DNA of 16,074 nucleotides. It comes from Burkholderiales bacterium UBA2647 (lineage in GTDB: Bacteria; Pseudomonadota; Gammaproteobacteria; Burkholderiales; Burkholderiaceae_E). Positions within the stretch are counted from its first letter, which is position 1, and each line of letters starts with the position of its first letter. This document shows, piece by piece, positions 6,901 to 14,438 of this stretch. The translations under genes were made by a program, and so were the position numbers. Location of the stretch: contig DENJ01000087.1 in NCBI GenBank assembly GCA_002359635.1, positions 1 through 16,074 of the forward strand, written 5' to 3'. The notes under the pieces were generated by a model. The model ran no database searches and was not told the origin of the DNA. It saw only the letters and a program-made list of their open reading frames with translations.

Positions 6901-6923
6901 GTTTCGCTTCATCGGTCTACATT
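6895..6923 (+). promoter_or_regulatory. Candidate sigma70 promoter of the bchFNBHLM operon
   Basis: A consensus -35 TTGACA (6895-6900), a 17-bp spacer and a -10 TACATT (6918-6923, four of six consensus bases) point towards bchF. Transcription would begin near 6930, giving a leader of about 53 nt. The optimal spacing and perfect -35 support it; the moderate -10 suits a regulated promoter. Confidence 0.55.
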
Positions 6924-6982
6924 GGTCCTCAGCAAAGACTTGGCAAGACCCCTTAGCCATCGATCGAGGACGACAGATCAGT

Positions 6983-7492
6983 ATGACCACGATGGAGCGT
7001 GCCGCAACAGCATCTGAAATACGGGCCTTATACAGCCCGCAGGAGCGCCTGCGTCGCGATAAGACCGTATGGACACTTGTGCAAGGCGTCCTCGCTCCGT
7101 TGCAATTTCTAGTCTTTCTTGTGAGCCTTGCGCTGGTGCTTCGATTTTTCTACAGTGGCGAAGGCTTTGAGCTAGCCACCTGGTCTGTGCTTACAAAGAC
7201 CGCGCTGCTCTACCTCATTATGGTGACAGGCGCCATCTGGGAAAAGGTGGTTTTTGGACAGTATTTATTTGCGCCTGCATTTTTTTGGGAAGATCTGGTC
7301 AGCATGCTGGTGATCGCGCTGCACAGTCTTTATTTGTGGGTGTGGTGGCAGGGACAATGGCCTGAGCGATTGCAACTCGGTCTTGCGCTGGCCGCTTATG
7401 CGAGCTACCTCATCAACGCCCTGCAGTTTCTGCTCAAACTGAGGCAGGCAAGGCTTCAGAGCAATGCCTCATTTCAAGGTGCTGCCTCGTGA
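6983..7492 (+). CDS. bchF: 3-vinyl bacteriochlorophyllide hydratase
   Basis: BchF adds water to the C3 vinyl group of (bacterio)chlorophyllide to form the 3-hydroxyethyl group, a step that marks bacteriochlorophyll a (rather than chlorophyll) synthesis. The 169-residue membrane protein has about four hydrophobic segments (34-56, 66-88, 100-122, 130-150) and the conserved stretch GQYLFAPAFFWEDLVSMLV at 92-110, followed by IALH. The length is normal for the family. The ATG at 6983 has GAGGA about 12 nt upstream, which is rather far; ATG 6992 in the same frame is worse placed. It is the first gene of the bchFNBHLM operon and ends in a GTGA overlap with bchN, so the two are probably translationally coupled. 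It is likely repressed by PpsR through the boxes just upstream. Confidence 0.96.
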   Translation: MTTMERAATASEIRALYSPQERLRRDKTVWTLVQGVLAPLQFLVFLVSLALVLRFFYSGEGFELATWSVLTKTALLYLIMVTGAIWEKVVFGQYLFAPAFFWEDLVSMLVIALHSLYLWVWWQGQWPERLQLGLALAAYASYLINALQFLLKLRQARLQSNASFQGAAS

Positions 7493-8775
7493 ATGCGCCC
7501 GATACCAGCCTGCGGCATGCGCCCGATACCAGCCTGCGGATGCATTGGCTGCGTGAGCGCGGCCAGCATGAGGTGTTCTGTGGCCTGACGGGCATCATGT
7601 GGCTACACCGCAAAATGCAAGATGCATTTTTCCTCATTGTCGGTTCTCGTACCTGTGCCCACCTGATGCAATCGGCCGCCGGCGTGATGATTTTTGCAGA
7701 GCCGCGATTTGCGACGGCGATTATCGAAGAGCGCGATCTAGCAGGTCTTGCTGATGCCCATGAGGAACTCGACCGTGTCGCCTCAGCACTGATTGCGCGC
7801 AGACCCGATATCGGTCTACTTTTTTTAGTGGGCTCTTGTCCTTCCGAAGTGATCAAACTTGATCTGTCGCGGGCCGCTCAACGCCTGGACCAACGATTTC
7901 GCAATCGGCTCCGAGTGCTTGCTTATTCAGGGTCCGGTATTGAAACGAGCTTTACGCAAGGCGAAGACGCCTGCCTCGCCGCCTTGGTGCCCCAGATGCC
8001 TCAACGCCATGCCGCTGAACCAGCGCACTTGCTGGTGGTGGGTACCTTGGCCGATGTGGTGGAGGATCAAATGCGCCGCCACTTTGCGGCCATGGGGCTT
8101 GAGCATCTCGACTTTTTCCCCGGCCGCCGGGGCATGGACCTCGCGGCCGTAGGTCCGCAGACATGCATCTTGCTTGCCCAGCCGTTTCTGGGCGAAACCC
8201 TGCGCTTACTGCTCACGCGAGGCGCTAAACATTTGCCGGCATGCTTTCCGCTCGGTGCCGAGGGATCGCTTGCTTGGTATCAGGCCGCTGCCACTGCCTT
8301 TGATGTGCCTCAAGCTCGGCAGCAGGAGGTCTTGCTACCGCTTGCCGAGCGCGCGCGGTCATCGATGCAAAAACATCGTCAAACACTTCAAGGGAAAAAG
8401 GTTTTCTTTTTTCCCGACTCACAGCTTGAACCGGCCTTGGCACGATTTCTCTACCAGGAGATGGCGATGCAACTCACCGAGGTTGGAACACCTTATTTGC
8501 ACGGCCCCATCATGCAAGCGGAGCTCGATGCATTGCCCGCTGGTATCTGTCTCAGTGAGGGGCAGGATGTGGAGCGCCAACTCGATCGTTGCATGGCGGC
8601 AAATGTTGACTTGGCAGTTTGCGGTCTTGGTCTGGCCAACCCGCTTGAGGCTAAAGGTGTCAGCACCAAATGGTCGATTGAACTGGTCTTTACACCGATT
8701 CAAGGATTTGAACAATCGGCTGATCTTGCCGGACTTTTCTCAAGACCGCTTCGGCGCCGGGAGCTTTTGTCGTGA
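7489..8775 (+). CDS. bchN: Light-independent protochlorophyllide reductase subunit N
   Basis: BchN pairs with BchB in the nitrogenase-like (BchNB)2 catalytic component that reduces ring D of protochlorophyllide in the dark with electrons from BchL. Three cysteines that bind the NB [4Fe-4S] cluster are seen: Cys31 (EVFCGLTG), Cys56 (GSRTCAHL) and Cys117 (VGSCPSEV). Their spacing is identical to Cys26/51/112 of Rhodobacter capsulatus, offset by five residues. The 428-residue length is normal. It starts with GTG at 7489, overlapping the bchF stop (GTGA), with AAGG 9 nt upstream. ATG 7540 (Met18) is in frame but has no ribosome site. The extra N-terminal residues come from an exact tandem duplication encoding APDTSLR twice. 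The 3' end overlaps bchB by GTGA. Confidence 0.97.
   Translation: MNAPDTSLRHAPDTSLRMHWLRERGQHEVFCGLTGIMWLHRKMQDAFFLIVGSRTCAHLMQSAAGVMIFAEPRFATAIIEERDLAGLADAHEELDRVASALIARRPDIGLLFLVGSCPSEVIKLDLSRAAQRLDQRFRNRLRVLAYSGSGIETSFTQGEDACLAALVPQMPQRHAAEPAHLLVVGTLADVVEDQMRRHFAAMGLEHLDFFPGRRGMDLAAVGPQTCILLAQPFLGETLRLLLTRGAKHLPACFPLGAEGSLAWYQAAATAFDVPQARQQEVLLPLAERARSSMQKHRQTLQGKKVFFFPDSQLEPALARFLYQEMAMQLTEVGTPYLHGPIMQAELDALPAGICLSEGQDVERQLDRCMAANVDLAVCGLGLANPLEAKGVSTKWSIELVFTPIQGFEQSADLAGLFSRPLRRRELLS
7493..7539 (+). repeat. 24-bp tandem duplication at the 5' end of bchN
   Basis: Two identical 23-bp copies (7493-7515 and 7517-7539) are separated by one C, giving a 24-bp period. Being a multiple of three it keeps the bchN frame and doubles the peptide APDTSLR (residues 3-9 and 11-17). 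The lack of any difference between the copies implies a recent slippage or duplication event. Confidence 0.9.
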
Positions 8776-10508
8776 AACTCGCCGTCTGGACTTATGAGGG
8801 GCCACCCCATGTTGGTGCCATGCGGGTGGCCACAGCCATGAAATCCCTGCACTATGTGCTGCACGCACCGCAAGGCGATACCTACGCCGATTTGCTCTTC
8901 ACGATGATTGAGCGACGCGATCAAAGACCGCCTGTGACCTACACCACTTTTCAGGCCCGTGATCTCGGATCGGATACCGCAGCATTATTTAAGCGCGCAA
9001 CGCAGCAGGCCTATGAGCGTTTTGCGCCCCAGGCCATGATCGTGGGCGCATCGTGCACCGGTGAATTGATTCAGGATGACCCTGCGGGTCTCGCGCAAGC
9101 CCTTCAACTGCCGATCCCGGTGATTGCGCTTGAATTGCCCTCTTACCAGAAAAAAGAAAACTGGGGTGCTGCAGAAACGTTTTATCAACTCGTGCGCCAT
9201 CTGGTCAAACGCGAGGAACATGGTTCAAGGCAGCAAGTGGCGCAAAGCCTGCAAGAGAGCGAGCACGAGGTGCGCTCGGTCGATCATGAGCCCCGCACCC
9301 GGCGTCCGCGCTGCAACCTGCTTGGGCCAACCGCCCTCGGGTTTCGCCATCGCGACGATGTGCGGGAAATCAGCGGTTTGTTGCATGACATCGGCGTCGA
9401 TATCCATCTCGTCGCCCCGCTCGGTGCTGACCCTCGGGGCATCGCCACGCTCGGCGAAGCCGACTTCAATGTCCTGATGTATCCCGAGACTGGTTTACAA
9501 GCGGCGCAGTATTTGCAAAAGCACTGCGGCCAAGCTTTCACCAAAGAGATCCCCATCGGGATAAAAGGCACGCTTCGTTTTCTTGAAGAAGTGGCGGCAC
9601 TCGCTGGGCTTGCGCTTGACCCTTCTCATCTGGAGGCGCTTGCTGCCCGCGCGCGGTCGGCTTGGTATGCCCGATCGGTAGACTCTAATTACTTGCACGG
9701 TAAACGTGTTTTTATATTCGGGGACGCCACGCATGCCTTGGCTGCTGCGAGGGTCGCAAGTGAGGAGATCGGTCTGGATGTGGTCGGTCTTGGCACTTAC
9801 AGCCGTGAATGGGCGCGAGAGATTCGCAGCCTTGCTGAAAAGCTCGGTGCAAAAGCGCTGATCAGTGATGATTATCTGGAAGTCGAACAAGCCATCGAGG
9901 AGCTTCAACCTGAGCTTGTGCTTGGGACACAAATGGAGCGACACATTGCCAAGCGCCTTCGTATCCCATGTGCCGTCATTTCTGCCCCGGTTCATGTGCA
10001 GGACTACCCGGCACGGTATTCGCCACAAATGGGGTTTGAAGGCAGCAATGTGCTGTTTGACACCTGGATTCATCCTTTGATGATGGGTCTTGAAGAACAT
10101 TTGCTTGCGATGTTTCGGGAAGATTTTGAGTTTCACGACGGGCAGGGTCCTTCGCATTTGGGCCAGGGCGCTGCGTCGATTCAAGCAGGCCAAAGCGCCG
10201 CGGTGCAGCGGGTCGCTCAAGAGGCTGAGGCGCTGCAAGTGCCAGCTGTGATGCAGTCTAAAACGCCGAGCGTTACAAGGAGCGAATCGATAGACCTTGC
10301 GGTAAATCCTCAGTTGTCAGATCGTCCAAGCCAGCAATCGGCCAATGAGCCAAGCTGGGACGTCGATGCCGAGCAGGAGTTGAAAAAAATTCCGTTTTTT
10401 GTCCGCGGTAAAGCGCGTAAAAACGCAGAGTCATTTGCCCGTGATCATGGCTTAACGCGTATCACCATCAAGACGCTTTACGACGCCAAAGCGCATTTTG
10501 CACGTTGA
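8772..10508 (+). CDS. bchB: Light-independent protochlorophyllide reductase subunit B
   Basis: BchB completes the NB catalytic protein. Asp36 (APQGDTYAD) is the unusual aspartate ligand of the NB [4Fe-4S] cluster, at the same position as in Rhodobacter capsulatus. Asp304 in SVDSNYL fits the catalytic proton donor (Asp274 in R. capsulatus). Other family motifs are VGASCTGELIQDD (91-103), CNLLGPTALGFRHRDD (181-196) and SAPVHVQDYPARYSPQMGFEG (404-424). A polar linker (about 455-528, Gln/Ser/Ala-rich) leads to the C-terminal PCP_red domain (about 530-573). At 578 residues it is longer than many homologues, through a charged stretch at about 146-180 and the linker. The GTG start overlaps the bchN stop (GTGA), with GGGAG 8 nt upstream. 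bchH follows after 27 bp. Confidence 0.97.
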   Translation: MKLAVWTYEGPPHVGAMRVATAMKSLHYVLHAPQGDTYADLLFTMIERRDQRPPVTYTTFQARDLGSDTAALFKRATQQAYERFAPQAMIVGASCTGELIQDDPAGLAQALQLPIPVIALELPSYQKKENWGAAETFYQLVRHLVKREEHGSRQQVAQSLQESEHEVRSVDHEPRTRRPRCNLLGPTALGFRHRDDVREISGLLHDIGVDIHLVAPLGADPRGIATLGEADFNVLMYPETGLQAAQYLQKHCGQAFTKEIPIGIKGTLRFLEEVAALAGLALDPSHLEALAARARSAWYARSVDSNYLHGKRVFIFGDATHALAAARVASEEIGLDVVGLGTYSREWAREIRSLAEKLGAKALISDDYLEVEQAIEELQPELVLGTQMERHIAKRLRIPCAVISAPVHVQDYPARYSPQMGFEGSNVLFDTWIHPLMMGLEEHLLAMFREDFEFHDGQGPSHLGQGAASIQAGQSAAVQRVAQEAEALQVPAVMQSKTPSVTRSESIDLAVNPQLSDRPSQQSANEPSWDVDAEQELKKIPFFVRGKARKNAESFARDHGLTRITIKTLYDAKAHFAR

Positions 10509-10535
10509 GCCAAAGACAAGGCCTAGCCAAGACCC

Positions 10536-13500
10536 ATGAAAACCCCGCTCAGCCAACAAGCGATTCGTATCTGTGTGATCACACTCGATGCCCATTTGGC
10601 AAGCGCCATGGATCTTGCGCGCGAGCAACTCGTGCAGGAGCTCGGTGGCTTGAGCTTGAATCTTCACGCCGCCGCTGAGTTCGCAGCGGATCCGGCGAAG
10701 TTGAAGCATTGCCTTGAGGATATTGCGGCGGCTGACATCATCGTGGCGAATATGCTCTTTTTAGAAGAGCATATTCGATTGGTCTTTAGCGCTTTGGAAG
10801 CGCGTCGCTTGTCATGCGATGCAATGCTGGTTTGCTTATCGGCCTCGGAGGTGACCAAGCTCACCCGCGTGGGGCGCTTTGATATGCAAAAGCCGAGTTC
10901 GGCTGCGATGAACTTTCTCAAGAAACTTCGTGGTTCCGCGCGCCAAGTTGATCAGGCAAGCCAGGAAGAGCCTAGCAGCGAAGCGCTGAGCAAAGGCTAC
11001 ATGCGGCAAAGCAGTCAGGCCTCATCGCATCCCTCAAGCTCAGGGCAAAAGCAAATGGCGATGCTGCGCAGGCTCCCCAAAATCTTGCGTTTTATACCGG
11101 GCACAGCCCAGGATGTGCGGATTTACTTTCTCTGCATGCAGTACTGGCTTGCCGGGAGCCAGGGCAACCTGGGCAATATGCTTCGCCTGCTGATCGATCG
11201 TTACGCCAGTGGTCCGCGTGCCCATTTACGAGGTCGCTTGAAGATCCAGGACCCCATCGAGTATCCAGAAGTTGGTCTTTATCATCCTTCGCTCGAGACG
11301 GGCGTGACCACCGAACTTGCTGCACTGCCTTGCTTTCAGGACAAAGTCCGACGTCCCCGTGTCGGTGTGCTGGTTCTGCGCTCTTATTTGTTGGCCGATA
11401 ATGTGGCGCATTACGATGCTGTGATCAGAGCGCTCGAGGCGCGAGGTATGCATGTCATCACGGCCTTTGCAAGTGGGCTTGATGCGCGCGCCGCCATCGA
11501 AGCTTACTTTTTTGATCAGCAGGGCAAGGCTTCAATCGATGTCTTGCTGTCGCTGACCGGATTTTCTCTCGTTGGGGGTCCGGCTTATAACGATGCCAAA
11601 GCAGCGCAGGATATTCTGCAAAGGCTTGATGTGCCCTATATCGCTGCACAAGCGGTTGAATTCCAATTACTGGATCAATGGGAGCAGTCCGAGCGAGGAC
11701 TGATGCCGGTGGAAAGTACCATGATGGTGGCGATCCCCGAACTCGACGGGGCCACCGGGTCGATGGTCTTCGGTGGCCGCGGCCCTTCGCAACGCAATAT
11801 GTCTGCGCATCCGGAGCGGGTGGGGACTCTTGCGGCGCGCGTTGATAAGCTCATTAAACTGCGTCATCAATCAGCGCAAGCGCGAAAGCTTGCAATCGTG
11901 ATTTTTGGCTTTCCTCCCAACGCGGGCAGTCTTGGTACCGCAGCCCATCTCGATGTTTTTGCATCGCTTTGGCATTTGCTCCAGCGCCTTCAGCGTGAGG
12001 GCTATCAGCTTGAATTGCCCGCTTCGCTTGAGGATCTGCGCGAGCGACTCTTGCATGGTAATGCGATGCGTTATGGGACCATTGCCAATGTAGCGGCCAG
12101 CATCCCGGTTGACAGCTACATCGAACGCGAGACCTGGATTGACGCGATCAGTGCGCAGTGGGGCCCCGCGCCAGGTCGCCTTCAAAGCGATGGGCAGTCG
12201 ATTTTTGTCTACGGGCTTGACCTCGGTGGTGTATTTATCGGTGTGCAGCCAGCCCTTGGCTACGAAGGCGACCCAATGCGCCTGCTTTTTGAGAAGCAAT
12301 TCACGCCGACGCATGCTTTTGCGGCCTTTTATCGTTACCTGCGCGAGCAGTTTCAAGCCGATGCGATTTTGCATTTTGGTACCCATGGCGCACTCGAATT
12401 CATGCCTGGTAAGCAATGCGGCATGAGTCAGGCTTGCTGGCCGGACCGATTAATCGGCGATACGCCACACTTTTACTTTTATGCTGCCAACAACCCTTCT
12501 GAGGCGACGATTGCGAAGCGTCGTGCTTCGGCGACGTTGTTGAGTTATCGCACGCCGCCGATGGCCCAGGCGGGTCTTTATGCCGGTCTGCACGGGTTAA
12601 AAACCCTGATCGAGCGCTGGCGAGGGCTTGCACCCGAACTTCACGATGAGCGCGAAAGCCTTCAGGCGCTGATGCTGGAGCAGGCGCAGGCGCTCCATTT
12701 GATGCCAAGCGATTCATCGGCGAGTGAGCAAAGTCTTGCCCAGCTTCAAGCCAGGGTGCTAGAAATCGAACAATGCCTGATCCCGGAAGGTATGCACCAG
12801 CTTGGGGCCGTGCCGTCTCGCCAAAGCCTCATGGACTGGACAGCGGCGATGCTCCAGGCAGCCTGTGGCAACGCTGTTGCAAAAACATTGGTCTTGGCCG
12901 TACTTGAGCTGGCGCTTCAACGAGGGCATGCGGCTTCACAGCCCGCCTTGGCGCCGCATGCAGGCCTGGGGGCCCCGTCTAATCAAAGCATGGTGAAGCC
13001 CATGCAGCCCCTTCAGATCCCGCAGCCCCTTCAGATCCCGCAGCCTTTTCAGATCCCGCAGTCCCTTCAAGCGCTTGCTGCTGCTGAAGGCCTGTCGCTT
13101 GATGGTTTGCAAACCGTGATGCAAGCCCTTAGCTATCTTCAACAAGACCACGAGAGCGAGGGCCTGATCCGGGCGCTCGAAGGGCGTTTCATCCCCGCAT
13201 CTGCAGGTGGCGATATTTTGCGCAATCCGGAGGTACTTCCTGCGGGTCGCAACATTCACGGTTTTGACCCCTTTCGCATTCCGAGCCGCTTTGCCATGGC
13301 CGATGGAAGTGCTCAGGCTGAGCGCCTGATTGCGCGTCATCAGGCCGATGGACATGGATTTCCCGAGTCGGTCGCCTTGGTGCTTTGGGGTAGTGATAAT
13401 TTAAAGAGCGAAGGTGCGCCGCTTGCTCAAGCGCTTGCATTGATGGGTGCAGCGCCTCGCTTTGACAGTTATGGGCGACTCGCCGGTGCGCAACTTATAT

Positions 13501-14438
13501 CGCTCCAACAATTAAAGCGCCCTAGAATTGATGTGATCATGAGTCTTTCGGGCATTTTCCGCGATCTTTTACCCCTGCAAACCCGAGTGCTCGCCGAAGC
13601 TGCATATCTTGCTGCAAGTGTGGATGAACCTTTGTCGATGAATTTCATCCGCCGCAACACCCTGGCGCACCAGGAAAAGCAATCCTGCGACTTCGACACG
13701 GCCTGCTTACGGGTGTTTTCCAATGCCGATGGGGCCTATGGCGCAAACATCAACCACCTGATTGAAAGCAGCCATTGGGAAGAGGAAGATGAACTGGCGG
13801 GGCTCTTTTCACGTCGAAAAAGCTTCGCTTATGACCGCCGTGGCGAAGCCTCGCAGCAACCTGAAATGCTCAAATGCAATCTTTCTCAGGTCAGCCTTGC
13901 CTATCAGAACCTTGATGCTGCTGAGACCGGCGTTACCTCCCTTGATCAGTATTTCGATAGCCTTGGCGGCATGAGTCGCGCGGTTCAGTCTGCAAGCGGC
14001 GTTGCCATACCGGTTTACATCAGCGATCAGACGCAGGGCGTCGCCAAGGTACGGAGTTTGCAAGAACAGGTTGACTTGGAAGCACGCAGCCGCATGCTCA
14101 ACCCGAAGTGGTATGAGGCCATGCTCAAACATGGCTATGAGGGCGTTCGTCAAATCGAATCGCATCTCACAAACACCATGGGGTGGTCGGCCACCACCGG
14201 CAAAGTGCCTGCCTGGGTTTACCAGGAAGTCACAGAGACTTTTATCAAGGATCGCGCGATGCGCGAACGACTGGCGAGTCTTAATCCTAATGCCTCAGCG
14301 AAGTTGGTTCAGCGACTTCTCGAAGCCCATGAAAGACAGTATTGGCAGCCCGACCCACAAACCCTGCAAAGCTTGCGTGAAGCCAGCGATGACATCGAAG
14401 ACCGTATCGAGGGTGTTTACGAGGACTTATCCGCATGA
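10536..14438 (+). CDS. bchH: Magnesium chelatase subunit H
   Basis: BchH binds protoporphyrin IX and, driven by the BchI/BchD AAA+ motor, inserts Mg2+, committing porphyrin to bacteriochlorophyll instead of heme. The protein is of the CobN/Mg-chelatase family. The N-terminal region is seen at 1-130 (RICVITLDAHLASAMDLARE) and a conserved core motif at 613-627 (HFGTHGALEFMPGKQ), with NPSEATIAKRR after it. The C-terminal third has MNFIRRN, YGANINHLIES, GMSRAVQ, LNPKWYEAMLKHGYEGVRQI and MGWSATTGKVPAWVYQ. Its 1300 residues exceed many homologues, because of a Ser/Gln-rich insertion at about 134-172 and a Pro/Gln repeat at about 824-845. The ATG at 10536 lacks a strong ribosome site at normal spacing. 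It ends in an ATGA overlap with bchL. bchI and bchD are not in the window. Confidence 0.97.
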   Translation: MKTPLSQQAIRICVITLDAHLASAMDLAREQLVQELGGLSLNLHAAAEFAADPAKLKHCLEDIAAADIIVANMLFLEEHIRLVFSALEARRLSCDAMLVCLSASEVTKLTRVGRFDMQKPSSAAMNFLKKLRGSARQVDQASQEEPSSEALSKGYMRQSSQASSHPSSSGQKQMAMLRRLPKILRFIPGTAQDVRIYFLCMQYWLAGSQGNLGNMLRLLIDRYASGPRAHLRGRLKIQDPIEYPEVGLYHPSLETGVTTELAALPCFQDKVRRPRVGVLVLRSYLLADNVAHYDAVIRALEARGMHVITAFASGLDARAAIEAYFFDQQGKASIDVLLSLTGFSLVGGPAYNDAKAAQDILQRLDVPYIAAQAVEFQLLDQWEQSERGLMPVESTMMVAIPELDGATGSMVFGGRGPSQRNMSAHPERVGTLAARVDKLIKLRHQSAQARKLAIVIFGFPPNAGSLGTAAHLDVFASLWHLLQRLQREGYQLELPASLEDLRERLLHGNAMRYGTIANVAASIPVDSYIERETWIDAISAQWGPAPGRLQSDGQSIFVYGLDLGGVFIGVQPALGYEGDPMRLLFEKQFTPTHAFAAFYRYLREQFQADAILHFGTHGALEFMPGKQCGMSQACWPDRLIGDTPHFYFYAANNPSEATIAKRRASATLLSYRTPPMAQAGLYAGLHGLKTLIERWRGLAPELHDERESLQALMLEQAQALHLMPSDSSASEQSLAQLQARVLEIEQCLIPEGMHQLGAVPSRQSLMDWTAAMLQAACGNAVAKTLVLAVLELALQRGHAASQPALAPHAGLGAPSNQSMVKPMQPLQIPQPLQIPQPFQIPQSLQALAAAEGLSLDGLQTVMQALSYLQQDHESEGLIRALEGRFIPASAGGDILRNPEVLPAGRNIHGFDPFRIPSRFAMADGSAQAERLIARHQADGHGFPESVALVLWGSDNLKSEGAPLAQALALMGAAPRFDSYGRLAGAQLISLQQLKRPRIDVIMSLSGIFRDLLPLQTRVLAEAAYLAASVDEPLSMNFIRRNTLAHQEKQSCDFDTACLRVFSNADGAYGANINHLIESSHWEEEDELAGLFSRRKSFAYDRRGEASQQPEMLKCNLSQVSLAYQNLDAAETGVTSLDQYFDSLGGMSRAVQSASGVAIPVYISDQTQGVAKVRSLQEQVDLEARSRMLNPKWYEAMLKHGYEGVRQIESHLTNTMGWSATTGKVPAWVYQEVTETFIKDRAMRERLASLNPNASAKLVQRLLEAHERQYWQPDPQTLQSLREASDDIEDRIEGVYEDLSA
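13005..13069 (+). repeat. 18-bp tandem repeat inside bchH (PLQIPQ coding)
   Basis: Three complete 18-bp units (13005-13022, 13023-13040, 13041-13058) and a partial fourth to 13069 encode QPLQIP-type hexapeptides at about residues 824-845 of BchH. Units 1 and 2 are identical; unit 3 has two changes (CCCC to CTTT region), one giving Phe for Leu. The period is a multiple of three, so copy changes keep the frame. It lies in a linker between conserved BchH blocks. Confidence 0.9.

Larger units (their letters stand above)
6586..6982. promoter_or_regulatory. Divergent ppsR-bchF regulatory region
   Basis: This 397-bp stretch has no credible gene and is visibly more A+T-rich than its flanks. It separates the two divergent operons and must hold their promoters. 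It contains an exact PpsR/CrtJ-type box (6838-6855), two near-matches (6755-6772, 6883-6900), a GCGGTCA inverted repeat (6733-6748), a run of eight A (6787-6794) and a sigma70-like promoter facing bchF (6895-6923). Short open frames cross it on both strands, but none resembles a protein. Confidence 0.75.

Noticed and set aside
6661..6990. 109-residue minus-strand frame in the ppsR-bchF gap
   Set aside because: Composition unlike neighbouring proteins, no motif, no ribosome site, and it covers the promoter and operator sites.
8174..8797. 207-residue plus-strand frame within bchN
   Set aside because: Out-of-frame shadow of conserved bchN coding sequence.
9495..10238. 247-residue minus-strand frame opposite bchB
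   Set aside because: Shadow of the conserved bchB coding sequence; basic, low-information translation without motifs.
13005..13069. CRISPR-like or mobile repeat
   Set aside because: Adjacent 18-bp units without spacers, in frame within bchH, coding a Pro/Gln peptide: a coding microsatellite-type repeat.
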